This document shows, in pieces, positions 32,206-45,004 of a stretch of DNA of 64,000 bases. A model generated the notes under the pieces. That model worked only from the letters and a program-made list of their open reading frames with translations, searched no databases and was not told the origin of the DNA. The stretch is from NCBI GenBank assembly GCA_008508345.1, contig QNGE01000125.1, positions 78,776-142,775 of the forward strand, written 5' to 3'. How positions within the stretch are numbered: position 1 is the stretch's first letter; each line of letters begins with the position of its first letter. Both the position numbers and the translations under genes were made by a program. This DNA is from Paragonimus westermani (lineage: Eukaryota; Platyhelminthes; Trematoda; Plagiorchiida; Troglotrematidae).

Positions 32206-32556
32206 GGTTGGCAGCATCCGATTCGGACTAGCCTGTCACAGTGACCGAAGCTAAAGGACGCTTGTGCTTAGCCATCACTGCAATTGGCTTGCGCTGCACC
32301 ACTTGCAGTTCCACCCACATACCACATATCCAATGTAAACCCGAAGGAATAAGACCGGCGGGTGTGCCAGTCCGGCCCTTGTGTCCAGTCGACCCATGCT
32401 GGTTAGCCACTTGATTGGTTAATAAGGAAAGGAAACTCTTATCTCTCGGACACTACACAGAGAGAAGATGCAATGACGAGATCTAAACTAATAAGAAAGA
32501 TTTGTGAGGTGTAATACAAGAAGCGTTGCAGTATAGGAGTGCAGGTTAGTGCATCC
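32206..32556 (-). repeat. 351-bp LINE-associated 3' module, - copy
   Basis: It is the reverse-complement match of 1684-2034, with scattered substitutions. Here it sits downstream (- strand) of the LINE coding remnant at 32782-33620, so it is the LINE's 3' end. Unlike the + copy it has no (TG)n tail. Confidence 0.8.
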
Positions 32557-32781
32557 CAGAGAAGATAAGGATGAAAAGCAAAGTTCTCATTGGACTATGA
32601 AAAGCCAGGCAGACCATTCATCATACATTACATCAACAAAGCCGGAGAAAAGAATGGGTAGAAGACCACAGACACTCAGGTTTCTGAAAAGAAGAGCGGA
32701 TTAATTGTCAATGACCACGATGTTGGCCGATGCAGTCATTAACAGAAGTAGAATAGGTATACCGATTTGACCTACCTGAGC
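32557..32781 (-). mobile_element. LINE 3' untranslated region
   Basis: This is the 225 bp between the stop of the LINE reading frame and the shared 351-bp module. It is not present in the copy at 1.7 kb, which marks where that copy begins. Confidence 0.5.
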
Positions 32782-33620
32782 CTAGCGTACTCGCCGCCTC
32801 TTCGCCGACGGGGTACTATGAGTACGTTGGTGACCTACCAGCCCCAAACGGCCAGCGCATTCGCGGCCGCACACATCACAACGCCATATAGTCACGTCAC
32901 CGCGACCTATGGCACCGATGGTTCCTTTGCGTACCGCACGCTTCCGCTCGCGACCACGCAATAGTTGCTCGTTGAACGCTCGGACGCCCGCCCGAACCGT
33001 ATTCCTCCAGGCCGTCCGGTTCAACGCCAAATCTTCCCAACATCTAAAATCTATGTTACAACGTGAAAGACTTACCTGCACAACATCCTGGTACCTCCGC
33101 TTCTGGCCACCGGGATTTCGCTTACCTGACTTCACTTGTCCGTACAGTAACTGCTTCGGGATACGGTCATCGCCCATCCGACGGACGTGACCGAGCCAAC
33201 GGAGCTGGTTCAGCATCAACATGGCTTCCATCCCGTCCATGTCCGCTCGCCGCATTACCTCAGTGTTCGGAATCATGTCCGACCACCGGATACCCAAGAT
33301 GCGCCTCAGACACTGCACATGGAAACGGCTCAAATAGCTCACGTTCCGCTGATACAGTGTCCACGTCTCACTGCCGTACAGCAGGATAGACAGCACCATT
33401 GAGCGATAGACACACAACTTCGTGGCCATCTTCAGGCTGTAATTCTTTCAGACACGCCTTTCAATACGTCCGAAAGCAGCGCTAGCCTTTGCCACACGCG
33501 CTCTCAACTCACGGTCCACGGACAGATCTGTCGACAAGTTGCTACCCATGTAGCAAAAATCCCCGCAGCCATTCACAGTGTCTCCAGCCATGCGAATTTC
33601 GGGTGGAGGTACACAAGCAG
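32782..33620 (-). pseudogene. LINE polyprotein C-terminus with zinc-finger tail (RTE-like)
   Basis: The longest frame (33429 down to 32782, 215 codons) reads KLCVYRSMVLSILLYGSETW, then RFHVQCLRRILGIRW, LNQLRWLGHVRRM, PKQLLYGQVKSGKR and WEDLALNRTAWR. It ends with a C2H2 finger (CDVCGRECAGRLGLVGHQRTH minus the flanks). These are landmarks of the segment after the reverse transcriptase in animal RTE-like LINEs. The same frame continues upstream, past a single stop (TGA near 33450 where a Trp is usual), with FCYMGSNLSTD and KASAAFGRIERRV, to about 33620, where homology stops at a palindrome. The element is thus 5'-truncated, with one nonsense change, and looks younger than the other LINE remnants in the window. 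Confidence 0.88.
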
Positions 33621-33627
33621 CACCTCC

Positions 33628-33685
33628 ACCAGGAGAAGGCTGAAAAAACGAATAACGTATTCGTTTTTTTCAGCCTTCTCCTGGT
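33628..33685. repeat. 58-bp near-perfect palindrome at the LINE 5' end
   Basis: Arm 33628-33654 (accaggagaaggctgaaaaa and seven more bases) is matched in reverse complement by 33658-33685. The only difference is one extra T, and the loop is 3 nt. It marks the exact point where LINE homology ends, and a (CA)n run follows shortly after. Confidence 0.9.
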
Positions 33686-33698
33686 TGAAGCGTACAGG

Positions 33699-33713
33699 CA
33701 CACACACACACAC
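33699..33713 (+). repeat. (CA)n microsatellite
   Basis: A short CA run next to the palindrome at the truncated LINE end. Confidence 0.8.
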
Positions 33714-34317
33714 ATACAGCACACGAATCCAAATAACCCAGCGCAGAAACTGCAAACTGAACAAAATTTATACAAAACATCATGAACAACAACGAACACA
33801 ATGGTGCAACCTGGGGTGAACACACGTGGCAGCACACAAGAGATTCAGCACACTCACAGAAGAACAGTAATATTACACAGACAAACCTGACATACTCACA
33901 AATTCAGATTGGACAAGGACAGACATCAATTCGAACCAAAACACAACACACGATCATCAAACACAACGAACGCATCTGCTTTTTGTCTGACTGCTCCCTT
34001 TTGACCAATCTGACAAAGTTGAACCTGCAAGGACTGAAGTTCCAGTCAACACAGCCCGCTGGGTCAAAACAGCACACAAGCTCGACCACCACGCTAAGGT
34101 AGCAGATTAGGTCAGGTCCCACTAACATAGGGATGGGAATACGGGTGAAGATCCTTGTACTTCTTGACAAACTTACTAAACGCGGAAGTATTTCAAAGAG
34201 TACGGGAAATGGATTCCTGATCATCTAATTTCTGCCGTCCGCATTTCATTCAGTTGAATCTCTTCTCGAGCTCTGCGTGGGCGTTTGACACCAACTCGAA
34301 TGCTCGGTATTCGTATT

Positions 34318-34473
34318 GATTTTGTTCAGTATCACCCGGATGACAACTTTACTGATCCCAGACTCACGAAACCTGTACCACTAACCCTCGGATACAGCAA
34401 AAAACCGCTGAAAGTGAAACGAGGTGTGAAGTCATTACTGAGCGAGAAGAATACGCCTAAAACGCTTGCCTAA
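34318..34473 (+). other. Unassigned open frame with exon-like edge
   Basis: After an acceptor-like ttttgttcag a frame of about 40 codons reads YHPDDNFTDPRLTKPVPLTL and then a Lys-rich stretch, ending in TAA at 34471. Composition is protein-like (DDN.TDPRLTKPV), and it could be a fragment of a LINE first-ORF protein or an isolated terminal exon. I cannot identify it. Confidence 0.25.
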
Positions 34474-35439
34474 AATAATTTTCAAGTTTTCGTCATTCAT
34501 TACCCGGGCTTACGTATTTTTCGACCATATCCAGTATTTATCACCCGTGTCTACAATTAACTGAATGGTTTCCCACAATTTCACCGACGGGCACTTTGAC
34601 ATCCACGTTTAGGAACCGATTGTAATTGTTTCACTTTGATTTGGTTTTGAACTCCGGGTTGACAGTGCAAACAAAACTAACGAAAGTCGTGAGGATCGTT
34701 TTATCTACAACGAATTTATGGTGAATTTCTTTCGGATCACGTTTCCATGGTCTACTCACAATTCGGCTTTGCATAAAACTGGCTATCTCATCTCCACCTC
34801 ATAACCCCTTTTTCTCTCTAGAATTCACCATGAAGGAGGACAGTAGTTGTGTCGCTCACGTCTATCTCGAGTAGAGTTGATATCATCCCTGAAACCAGTA
34901 ATTCAGCACTCGAGTCATCCTTGTGCTCAATCTAGTTTTCTCTACTTTGCTCTACTAATCTCATTCTAAACCATATCCTTAAAACGAGCTAGCTTAAACA
35001 TGCCCCAAACTGATTGAGATTCTCATTGGCCCAATGGACACTAACATTTTTTCGCCTGTATCACCGTCCGACTAAGAGCAGTCACATAGTCGAGCCAACA
35101 CCGCACGATTTGCCTAAACCACCAATTCAATGTACTGGCGGTTCGTTTGCATCACATTTCAGTAGTGTCACCGATTGATTGTACACCGGCAGCCGTTGAC
35201 CTGTGTGACGTTGTGGATGTGTACAGATGTTTCACGCGCCTGTTTTGCGAGCCTGACTTTTTGGATATCCTGCGACGTGAAAGGTGTTTGGTCATCAAGT
35301 CGAATAGGATTCACGAGTCCTTGAGGGACAAATTCTTCGAAGGGTGCCTCCGTCAGTTGTGGCCCCTCTAGTACACTATTAGTTTTCTTGTTTCCCGGGT
35401 GCTTATCAGTTTTGCTACTTTTAGGCAGCTAAGCCGAGG

Positions 35440-35715
35440 GATCGTCCTTGGTGAAGCCATCTACCATGTTGTATTCTACTTCCGGAATGATGAGATTAGG
35501 ATCTGTGATCTGTCAACATTGTGAAGCATTTTTAAATGCTTGTGAAAGCCTTCAATAACAAGTGCGATGGCTAAGGCTTTCTTATCAGGTGATGAGTAGT
35601 TCCTGTCCGCTACCATCAGTACCTTAAACCAGTTGGATTTGAGACGTTTCGACCCATCTGAAGGTTTAGGCGATAGCATGACTCCGAGGCCTTTCGGTGA
35701 AGCGCCATGAGAAAC
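35440..35715 (-). pseudogene. Ty3/gypsy RNase H remnant
   Basis: The - strand reads GASPKGLGVMLSPK, then ADRNYSSPDKKALAIALVIE and GFHKHL. This matches the N-terminal part of retrotransposon RNase H (DASPYGVGAVLSH, AERNYS..EKEALAI, FHKYL). The first catalytic Asp position is Gly here and flanking pol domains are not recognisable, so it is a dead fragment. Its relation to the solo LTR at 9.2 kb is unknown. Confidence 0.7.
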
Positions 35716-35719
35716 TTAG

Positions 35720-38700
35720 TTCGACTTTTCGGGGTTAAATATACCAGTATGTCTCAATCGATTAGTTACCCTAACTCTGGCTGACCTTGGGTTATGATAA
35801 CACACGATGATCATTTGTGGAACGTTTTAACGTACGACGGACTCATTCTGCAGAGATGCAATATCCTGTCTATCATGTCGGTGGAGTTCCCAAACGATTG
35901 TGTATAACCAATACAACCTTGGACAGGACTAGAACCTACTGGCGTCATCGGGAAATGCGACCCTCACAGTCCCATCCACAAGTTCAAGGTTACTCAGACA
36001 TTTTTCTTCCAATGAAGCAATCGCGGAGCCAGATAAAATCCCACATCGCTGACCAAAAAATTGCTTTCTGCATTAAAATGAGGATCTGCAATTTTCTATG
36101 CCCACGATTTGTCATTAACAGGTAACTTGATATTTATAAACGTTACCCCCACGTCTCAATCGTTCATTAGCTGGCACTAGATTGTTCAGCATGTCTGGCG
36201 CACTGAGTATATTGTTCTCCAGTACCGTCTTTCTTGGCAGCATTGTCCGTTCCAGAATGCACATACATCGTCCCTTGCTGCTCGGCGCCTAAATGAAATC
36301 GTCACTCACTTATGCTTCATAGTGAATCAGTGGCTGTTGCTCATCTATCTTCAGTGTACCTTGGACGCTATAAACAAAATTCAGTGTAGGTCGATATGGT
36401 ACTTGTCGTAACTCCTGTCCTCCTTGTTAAACAACTTCCGAAGGCTCAGTTTGCAAGTCAGTTTATTTAACAGCGATGTCACAGATGAACGCTGTCGCTC
36501 ACACAGCTATGTCCATCTTCAGCTGGTCTTGACTGAGATCGAAACCACTGTCTAAAATCGTTATCATCAAACTTACAAGTATGCATCCTGTAGTTCACCA
36601 TAAAACCTGTTGCTGTGACTCTTAAGAAACTTAGATTCCGGTCTCTGCTGTTTATGACAAACTGCTTGTTTGCAGATAAACTCACCAGCCTTGTGTCAAA
36701 GAATCCGTAGCCCAACAAACAGTCTTGGAACTCGCTTATCACTTCAACAACCAATAGATGAAGTGTCGTTAAAACCCAGGAATTTTTTCAAAGCAGTAAA
36801 TCGGCTACCCAACTATCAGCTGCGGACCACTACTTTCAATTTTGGACACATTTCCGAAACTTTGAATGTGAACGTTCGTCTTTTTTAAATACCCGTTCTT
36901 GTAAAATGTCACTTAATTTTGTTTGATACTGCTGTCCTCTGGGGGTTCGTGCTGATGCACCCACGAGGAGCTAATTATGTGACATACCGATTATTCAAGC
37001 CCAGCTATAAAATTAGTGTGAAAATTTGATGTACAAATTATGCTGCCCCTCGGGCATAAGACTTTTGCACCAACGATATATTTCGCTTGCGAATTGGAAG
37101 CTTGTGTAAACCGTGTGAGTTTTAATAAGCACAATCGAAATTCTGAGAGGCTTTGGCAGCATATAAACTCTTTGGAATTAGGCCGAAAGCGAACTAATAC
37201 GTCTTCGAAAATAATCTAATCTGTTCGATACCCAGGATGGACAGTTTTCTTGGCACTGGTGTCAAGAATTGACTATGCAACAAGTTGTGGTGATTCCAAA
37301 ATACTCATCAATAGATCACTTCAGTCAGACCATTATTGTTTGTCAGGATTGAGACCGAGCGAATTTGGTCCTAAGTGATAAACATCGACAAGTTGAACTC
37401 AGTGGAGAATCGAACCCTTGCATCACAGTACATTCTCTTCCGCCTGAAATCACAGCATCCAAACGGCATGATTTACTGGAGCGTTAAAATGCGGTTGTGT
37501 CTTAGACTGCTCTACTCCGTTGCACCCTGAACACGTTTGTCCCGCCATACGGAGTGTAAATACAGGGGTTTTCTTTCTTTCATAATGCGTACTGTTCACG
37601 AAAATTTTTGGTCTGCATTAAAAAGCATTCGCACTTCTGACTTCTCCACATCTAAATCCCTCTAAACATTGATGGTGTTACATTACCGTCTTCATCGCCA
37701 TCGTAGACAACACAATATCAATGATTCTAGCTCGTGCTTAATTGACTTTCATTCATAAGGAAAAAGTCACGTTCTAATCAATACAAAAGAAAGAGATGGT
37801 AACTAGCTGATAAAAGCAACTATTTCTATGCTTATCCATTTAACATTTAGGTGTCTATACCCTACCAAAAAACAATCGAGCTATAAGAAAACAATAGGAC
37901 GTCATTCTGATTAGTGGGGAATCGTCTGCAACCTAACTGCTACACTCAACGAGCAACTCAGTACCTGAGGTATTCTTATATGTTTGTTGAATCTTTGGCG
38001 AATTGGTGTGGGCAAATACAGCAACTAGGATGTTTAAATTCCATTCCCACATACCAACAGAGGATTATTATGAACATGTATTAATACAGTGATAGCGTAG
38101 TCAGTGGGCAGCGTTTGGCAATGATAAGACAGACTCATTGACAAGTGATGTACGTGTTGCTTGGCGCTGGGGATAGGGGAAAGAGTGAAAGCAAATCCAT
38201 GGACAGAATCGCAAGCGGCTGGCAATTCGGAGTTAGTCGGGCGTTGCCGCCGTTGCTGCTTGGCTACGCCGTTTCACGTGTGTATGCATGTCACCTCCCA
38301 TGTTTCTTTGTGTACAGTCATGAATGCGAGTAAGCACACACGAAGACCATGCAGATGAATTTTATGTGCCGAAAGGGTTGAATTGTCATTTCACACACCT
38401 GGATATTTTGCAGACGTACCAAATATGCTAGGCGGCTGTCAACAGGGCCGAGCACTTCTCACCGGTTCATATCCGACTGGCGTAAATTACTGGATGGACA
38501 AAAGATGTCCTATCTTTATAAATGAATACAGTGGCAATAACTTGGACAGCTCAGATCTCTTTCGTCTCTCGACTGGAGACATCGCGATCCACCTTGGTTT
38601 CAGTTGCAGACAGTGAAGATGATAGCTTATTCGATCCAATATCATGTATGCTGTTTGGCTGGTTTGTCTGTGAAGCACGGACTGGTAATGATGCCATCTA

Positions 38701-39180
38701 CTGAAGCTTTCAAAGAAACTTTCCATCAGATACCGCCTTCCTTGCAGTTATAGCTCGGTTGGTTCAATTCAATGTGCTGGTAAACGTTTGAGTTTGGACA
38801 TGGTCTCATCCCTCCTTTCTGTATTTTTAAATGTTAAAACAATTCATTTGTCTCTGCCTTATTGTGGCAGGTCGGCATTTGCATCACTCATTTGCTGCTC
38901 TCGTTGATTTTACATTAGAGGTGATTAACACTGGTGGCTGGTGCTTCTTTCATGAAGGAACTATCTGAAAAGTCTGTGCGGGTACTATCGGTTACGAATG
39001 GATTTAGCATATACCTACTAAAATGCCCTACTAATAATCAGTAATCGAAATATCCCTCACCAAATTCATTAGTGGACAAGAAGTCCTAATCATGTAATCA
39101 ATAATTGGAATTAACAGCCGCAATGTTTGTTCCCATGTTAATCGGGCGGTTTGAGCAATATTCACAAGCTTACGCGGCTG
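35720..39180. other. Intergenic, no strong feature
   Basis: There are only short open frames. One motif stands out: on the - strand at 37404-37421, gggttcgattctcc is a near-consensus pol III B box, but I find no A box at tRNA spacing, so it is at most a SINE relic. Confidence 0.4.
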
Positions 39181-39189
39181 AGCTCATGG

Positions 39190-39415
39190 ATACGATAATT
39201 CGGCCGTGGTTAATCTGAGGTCAGTGGGGTGACCATCTACGTGGTTGCTTCACGTGAGTGTGATCAGAGTTCAGCTTTTGGTCGTGGCTAGAAAATGCAC
39301 TATTGACGGGCTTTAAATAAGCGAAACTCCAGTCTGGTACTTCCTTTTGAAAGGAAATAACTGGGAAGTCTGTAGGATTGCGAAATTTGGAATCGATTGT
39401 GGGTGATGTTCAATG
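39190..39415 (+). mobile_element. Degenerate SINE copy D
   Basis: Shared landmarks with copies A and B in order: gaggtcagtggggtgacc, gtggttgcttcacg, gacgggct..aagcgaaact, ccagtctggtacttcc, tttgaaagg, and a terminal tgggtgatgttcaatgtg. It is diverged but collinear. Confidence 0.55.
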
Positions 39416-39679
39416 TGTGCAGACAAAACTACCGTCATTCTTAGCAGTGGAGTTTCAAACAACAACCCACGGATGGACTGGTAGAATGAAAAAACATAAA
39501 TGTGAGTGCAAACGGCTATATGAAAAGTGGTCAAGAGTACGTGCAACGACCATTGGAAACACACCAGACCTTATATGAAGTGCCTTTCCCTTGTTGTGGA
39601 CTAGCTGCACCTGCAAATGGTGCACGGAATATGTTGCCGTTGTAACGCAATTTCAGGAAGATTTACTAACAACTTCACA

Positions 39680-40290
39680 CCTCCATGCACAGATTTTCGA
39701 TTAGTCATCAGTTTGAAGAACACGCGCATCATGAGTCAAGCCATCGGACACCTTCACATAGTGTTGACGAACGCACTCTAGAAGTGGTGGGAAACTATGC
39801 CTACTTCGAGATCACGCTCACATACGACTCCTTCCTCTGTTAGGAGCTTAATTAACGCATCGGGAAAGCAGTGACGTCGGCAGCGCGACTTTCAACGAGA
39901 TTATTGGAAAGTTGTATGCCAATCATTAAGACGAAGATGGAGGTACACTAGGCTTTCGCACTGAACACACTTCAGTACTACAATGATGTTTGGACACTAC
40001 GAGCGTTGGAAACACCACCTAAACCTGCTCCATCTGGTTGGCATCAAATGACAAGGCCGAGTCTGGAATAGAGGTTCTTTCGTTGAGGCCGACCTTCCAA
40101 GTATGCGCAGTCAGAGACTTTTATTATTTGGATCAAGTAAGTCGGTTGTCCCCAAGGATGCTCTGTACAGTGGGCTGGCTACTGGCCCCAGATCTCACGG
40201 AAGACGAAAGTACGTGTAAATGTGATATGGAGATCGGTGATTACAACTTGGCATTCCTTGAAGCAATGACAACAGACTGAAACAACTTAA
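39680..40290 (+). pseudogene. Decayed LINE reverse-transcriptase C-terminal region (second family)
   Basis: Across three frames the + strand gives LVISLKNTRIMSQAI, EVVGNYAYFEITLTYDS, IGKAVTSAARLSTRLLES and DVWTLRALE, and further on fragments matching PKDALY and CKCDMEIGDYNL. These fit the LINE block running from LTISLKKT.VM.Q through V..F.YLGS, TKM.VY and VWTLRA to PKD.LYGEL. There are many stops and frameshifts. The wording differs from the 33 kb element (VWTLRA against ETWTLY), so it belongs to another family. Confidence 0.75.
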
Positions 40291-40499
40291 ACATGAACGT
40301 GAGGGCAGAAGTGATCGGGAGAGGGAACACTCTTGTCGGTGGAAATGCGGACGTAGGTTACAGGGACCAAGTTCAGTGCAAGCAACAGTCAACGTGAAGC
40401 TCACAGTGAACAGCCACAATACCAGGTGCGAGACCGCTTTGTTGGCGTGACAACCTACCCTTCTCTGAAGTAGATAGATGCGCTTGCATTTCCACATAA

Positions 40500-43140
40500 T
40501 GGGTGCATGTAGGCACGCACATGATGGGGAAAAAATGCTGTTGCGTGCTTCCTTTTACCGCTTGCTAATGTGACGTCTGTTGAATGACGCTCATTCGTCC
40601 AGCTGTGAATATGGTCAGCTTCTGTTCAACCGACAGAATTCCGTCTAAATCTGCGGGCTTACTGATGAAGACCAACTCGTTTATAATTAGTGATAATATG
40701 TTAAATGAGTTCACGTTGTTTAAAACAATCAATAGATTGGAATTTCTTGCATAACCGTACTGTGATGGCAGAGGTGTTGCAAACCTGCGGAAGAGCGACA
40801 GGTGAATAACTTGTCAGTTCAAATACGTGTGGATCTCCCTTGATCATATTGTCAGTGTGTGAGCCGATAACACATCAAAACTTCGTATTATCTGCTGAGA
40901 GTGACCGGATACTTGAAAGCTATAATACTTTAGCTCATCGGCACCGAACTCTGACGCTCACGTATGCCCAGTGACAATGTTGTTCAATAGAATGGAATTG
41001 TTGCTACTCTTTTGTTGGCCTCACGGAAATATTAACTGACAGGTGATGTGGGTATTTATTGTCTGTGGGTCCTCATATTCTATTATGGTTTTGGTCACTT
41101 CTGACAAGGTCGCCAGTTTGGCCGTTGCACATTCCACTTCAACAGTTTTTCAGTTTGATGTTCGCTATAGCCACATTATCAGCCGAAACTCACCTTAGTC
41201 TCACTCACGATCTTTGTTTCTTGTGGTTGATTACAACCTTGACTCAGAATAAGATGGCATTCAGCTGGACTCCTGTAGTGATTGCAGGCTTGGTAGAGGG
41301 TATGCTCGCCAGTTCTAACAGCCTTATCGAAGTTGCTAATTACGTAGTCAGAAGATCTTACGGGTGGTGTTACGACTTCTGTCGGTTTCCTAACTCGTGC
41401 ATTCACAATCGTTTCGCCAACCCTTCAAAGTCGGTTAATAAATACTTAGTTCAAACGAATCTCAACAAGTTGGTTGCTGCTATAATTACGGTTATATTGG
41501 TGGTACATTAGCTATACAGCACATTTCATATACTCATAGAGACAAAAATGTGAACCTCATCGGTCTATGCTTGTGGTTATTGGTACATTTGTGACATTTT
41601 GATGACAACGAAGAGTGAGTATAAGTTCCAGATGATCTCAGTCATTCAACGAAATACAGGCAAACGGCGCTCACAATCGGAGTCAGTGTTAGCAAAACAA
41701 ACGAATTGCCTGAGAGTCAACATGCCATCGGTACTGGCAGTTGATCAAAGGTCATTACATGTTCCAACAAATATGAAGGTGACAGAGAGAAAGAAATTTC
41801 AAACAGTCAGTGCATTTCGAGGGAATTTTCGAACAACCATCTACCATTCACACTGGTTAAGTGCACGGCGATACGGAAAACACGAAAGCATGCACACACA
41901 CACACACACACACATACGGAATCGCGAAGTCTGCAGCGGTTTCCGCCAAAATGCTATCATATGTTCTGCATTAAACAAACGCGATGGACAGACGCTGTTG
42001 TGGTTGAAGTGAATGTTTTTAAAAATGCAGATTCCAGCTGCATGTTACTTGCGAGAGCTTGGTTGAGATCTGCTTATTTACCCCTAAGCACAATTCCTTA
42101 ACACACATGTCATTCTCACATACAGATTGCGGTATAGTTATTTTTCTACTACGCACGCCTTAGCATGTACGTTTATTTGGATACAAGCCCACAATTACGA
42201 TTACGTGTTTCTGCATACACTGTCCAGAAATACGAATTCGTTTTGAATGGCAATCATAATTGCTTTGTGTGCAAACATTTCACTACATGCCTTCTCGAAA
42301 CACATTTGCCAATATTTGTTTGTCTGTTATGTTGTTTTAATGAGACACATTCAGGTCAGTGTGTTAACTGTAAGTGCATGAGTGCACACATTACTTTAAT
42401 GCAGACTAATGTGTTTGGTACAGTACCCGCATACCGTTACAAAATTGAACGAAATTGATTAAAAAGATTAACACTTCAGTCGGCTTGTAACAACGCTTGC
42501 ACCATGTCCGTATGTAGCGGAAACGGATTCGTCATCCAGAATGGTGAACATTGCATCAATCGATTAGGGTCCTAAGGCTCGTATTTTGCACGCGGTTGGA
42601 GTATCATTCACAATGAGCAAAACTATGCGCGACGTTGACAGAGTTTTTTCAGACGATGTAATTTGTAAATGGGACGTTCATCCATGTTTACAATCACGAG
42701 TAATTATGCAGTTTTATCACAGCTCACAGCATACATCTTTCGAACAATAAATTATTGTTAAACGACCATATTCACTACAGATAAGTGGTAGATACTTTGA
42801 TCGGTGTACGCTGAACGTCCGTCAAACGTGTTCGCAGATTTCACCAAGTGAACTTTCCAGCTAGCCGTTTTTGACAAAAAAAGGTTTGCTCTTCACAAAG
42901 TTTATCAGAGGTACACATTCCGGCAACTGCCAGGATGTGAACTTCGGCCACTCTTTCATGAGGAAACCATGCTATGCGACCGTATTATTATGCGTGCACT
43001 TTCAATCACTCCATCTGCCTGGGTGGACTTAATGAGATAACTACCATACCTACTTCTGAGGCAATCTGGCAACCTGATCGCTGTCCCCAAGTGGCTTATC
43101 ACATGTGGCTTGTGATTTGCGTATTATAGTTAGGTCGGGC
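40500..43140. other. No supported gene; contains a (CA)n run
   Basis: Open frames of 137-150 codons occur here (41059-41511 and 41599-42012), but they show no homology, no splice context and low-complexity content. The second runs through a (CA)11 tract at 41893-41914. I treat both as chance. Confidence 0.5.
41893..41914 (+). repeat. (CA)11 microsatellite
   Basis: An uninterrupted CA run. Confidence 0.95.
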
Positions 43141-43144
43141 ATAT

Positions 43145-43230
43145 CCAGGGTGATCAGTAGCGCAATGCCTGGAGGCTGCCTCATGACAGTGCAGTAAGAG
43201 TTCAAATCTCAGCCGTAAGAAGCATTTGCC
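43145..43230 (+). repeat. Possible tRNA-derived SINE relic
   Basis: The sequence gatcagtagcgcaatgcc (A-box-like) is followed about 40 nt later by gagttcaaatctcagcc (B-box-like). It cannot be folded by eye into a convincing tRNA, so a SINE head or pseudo-tRNA is the likely reading. Confidence 0.3.
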
Positions 43231-43612
43231 ATATCAGTGAGCCCTAAGAAGGCCGAACGTCGAGTCTATAAACTTTTCCAAAATGGTTTCATTTGTATAC
43301 ATAGCAATGCCTTTCGTTTTAGCACGGTAGAATTTCTCCGTTGTAACATCAGGCTATGGAATTTGTCTAGTGGAGTCATGTTTTGCGGCCATTTTTATTC
43401 CGACTACACGCATTGGCTGTTGCTATAGGGCGATGTCTGAGGGAACACGTGGGTTGTCAAAGCCGTCATGCGGTCCAATCCGGTTACAGAGTCCAGCATA
43501 CGGAGGTCAGAGAGCACGAACCAGTGAATATCGTCAATCCTCCTGTGACCTACAACACACGGGTACAGACGAGTGGCCTCGTAAACATATTTTGGTATTC
43601 CAAAAATCAGCC

Positions 43613-43780
43613 ATGGGTGACAGACGCAAATACAGCCGCATCAGTCCCGATGCGCGGAGGCGTATTACTGAAGCTTTCGAAAGAGGCGATGATTGGCGCA
43701 TGACACCTCGTACAAGTGGCTCCATTGCAATTGCATCAGTTGCGAAGTTACAGATAGATGGCGTATAAATCAAGTAAATC
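43613..43780 (+). pseudogene. Transposase N-terminus, Tc1/mariner/IS630-like
   Basis: From ATG 43613 the frame reads MGDRRKYSRISPDARRRITE and then AFERGDDW. This resembles the first helix-turn-helix of this transposase group (IS.E.R.RI..AFE.GDDW..VA..LGI). Homology is lost after the second segment, probably through a frameshift near 43705. The catalytic domain does not follow on this strand. A matching catalytic part lies inverted at 45.0-45.8 kb. Confidence 0.6.
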
Positions 43781-45004
43781 AAAACTATCGCCGCTTATTC
43801 CCATCTAGTGGAAATATCGTGCTGTCACCGGTGAGTACTAAATTGGATGAAATATCTATAAGACCTCTGTTTTGCATTATCTTCAGCGGAAATCAGTGAA
43901 GCGTAATATGCTACGTTTGCTTTAAAGATTGCACAAGTTATGAGAAAATTTGACCAAGAGTTGTTACTAGAGCTGAATGAGCATATTCGGGTTTGTCAAT
44001 TGAGCGGCGCACAGTCGTTGGCCACAGTAATGCTGCAACTCGATAGTCGACTGAACTTGGTTTAAGGAGTTATACTGCATAGAGGAAAGGGTTACAGGTT
44101 TTGTCAAACCTCATTTAACTGCAACAGACCGAGTCCAGAAGGAAGTTTAACTGCTACTGAGTACGTGAAGACTAATGGCGAAGGAAGCGTACCAACAATT
44201 AATCACATTTGCTATCATGCGGGTTGATGGGCCTAACAAAGAATTCAGGCGGCCGGGCATCTGGACAGATCCCAAACAATTCTCAACAGGTCCACAGAGA
44301 ATGCTACTTTATACTGCACAACTGAGCGATGGAATTGTCGGAAAACGTTATCTACATAAATCAAGATGCTCGTTCGTTACGTTCCTACTATACTGTTAAG
44401 TGCTTGTCAATTGAAAGAGGTATCGTAACTGCGTCTATCCATAGAGCGAGTGCAGAAACTACTCGTTGATGAACGTTCACAATACATACAAAATATCTCG
44501 ACATTATACATGTGCGTTCGTAGTCACAGGTGATTATGCATAAAAGAACGTTCTACACCAAAGATTGAACAAGATACGGCAGTACTACCAGAAGCCCCGA
44601 GCTTATTCCGCCATTTGTTCCGATACACTGTGATTAGCTGCAATGCATAGGATGGTGTATGAATGAAATATGTTGTTCGGCTACGCCCATTCAATATGAC
44701 TGTTACACAGTAACCACTGAATGGTACCTCTATCCATTAGAACTTTGATCAAGACCAAAGCATACTACCCGCTTTCATGAAGCATGTGCCTCCCTATTTT
44801 GCATACCTGCTTCAGATTATTCAAACGCTTATCCTTTGACAAAGTGATGACCAGGCTAGTTATAAAATTCGCATCTTCCACCCAACAAAACCATTTTTAG
44901 GCCTGATTAAAAAAAATCAGTCATACAGAGTTAGCCCTGAATAGAGCTTCCGTCATTCACGGGTAGACTTGACATTTACGACAGTACTCCCATATCTTCG
45001 TCTA

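Noticed and set aside
33542..33835. Cys/Val-rich open frame on the - strand
   Set aside because: It runs across the palindrome and the (CA)n tract; it is a simple-repeat translation.
41059..42012. Open frames of 150 and 137 codons
   Set aside because: No recognisable motif or splice context; the second spans a (CA)n microsatellite.
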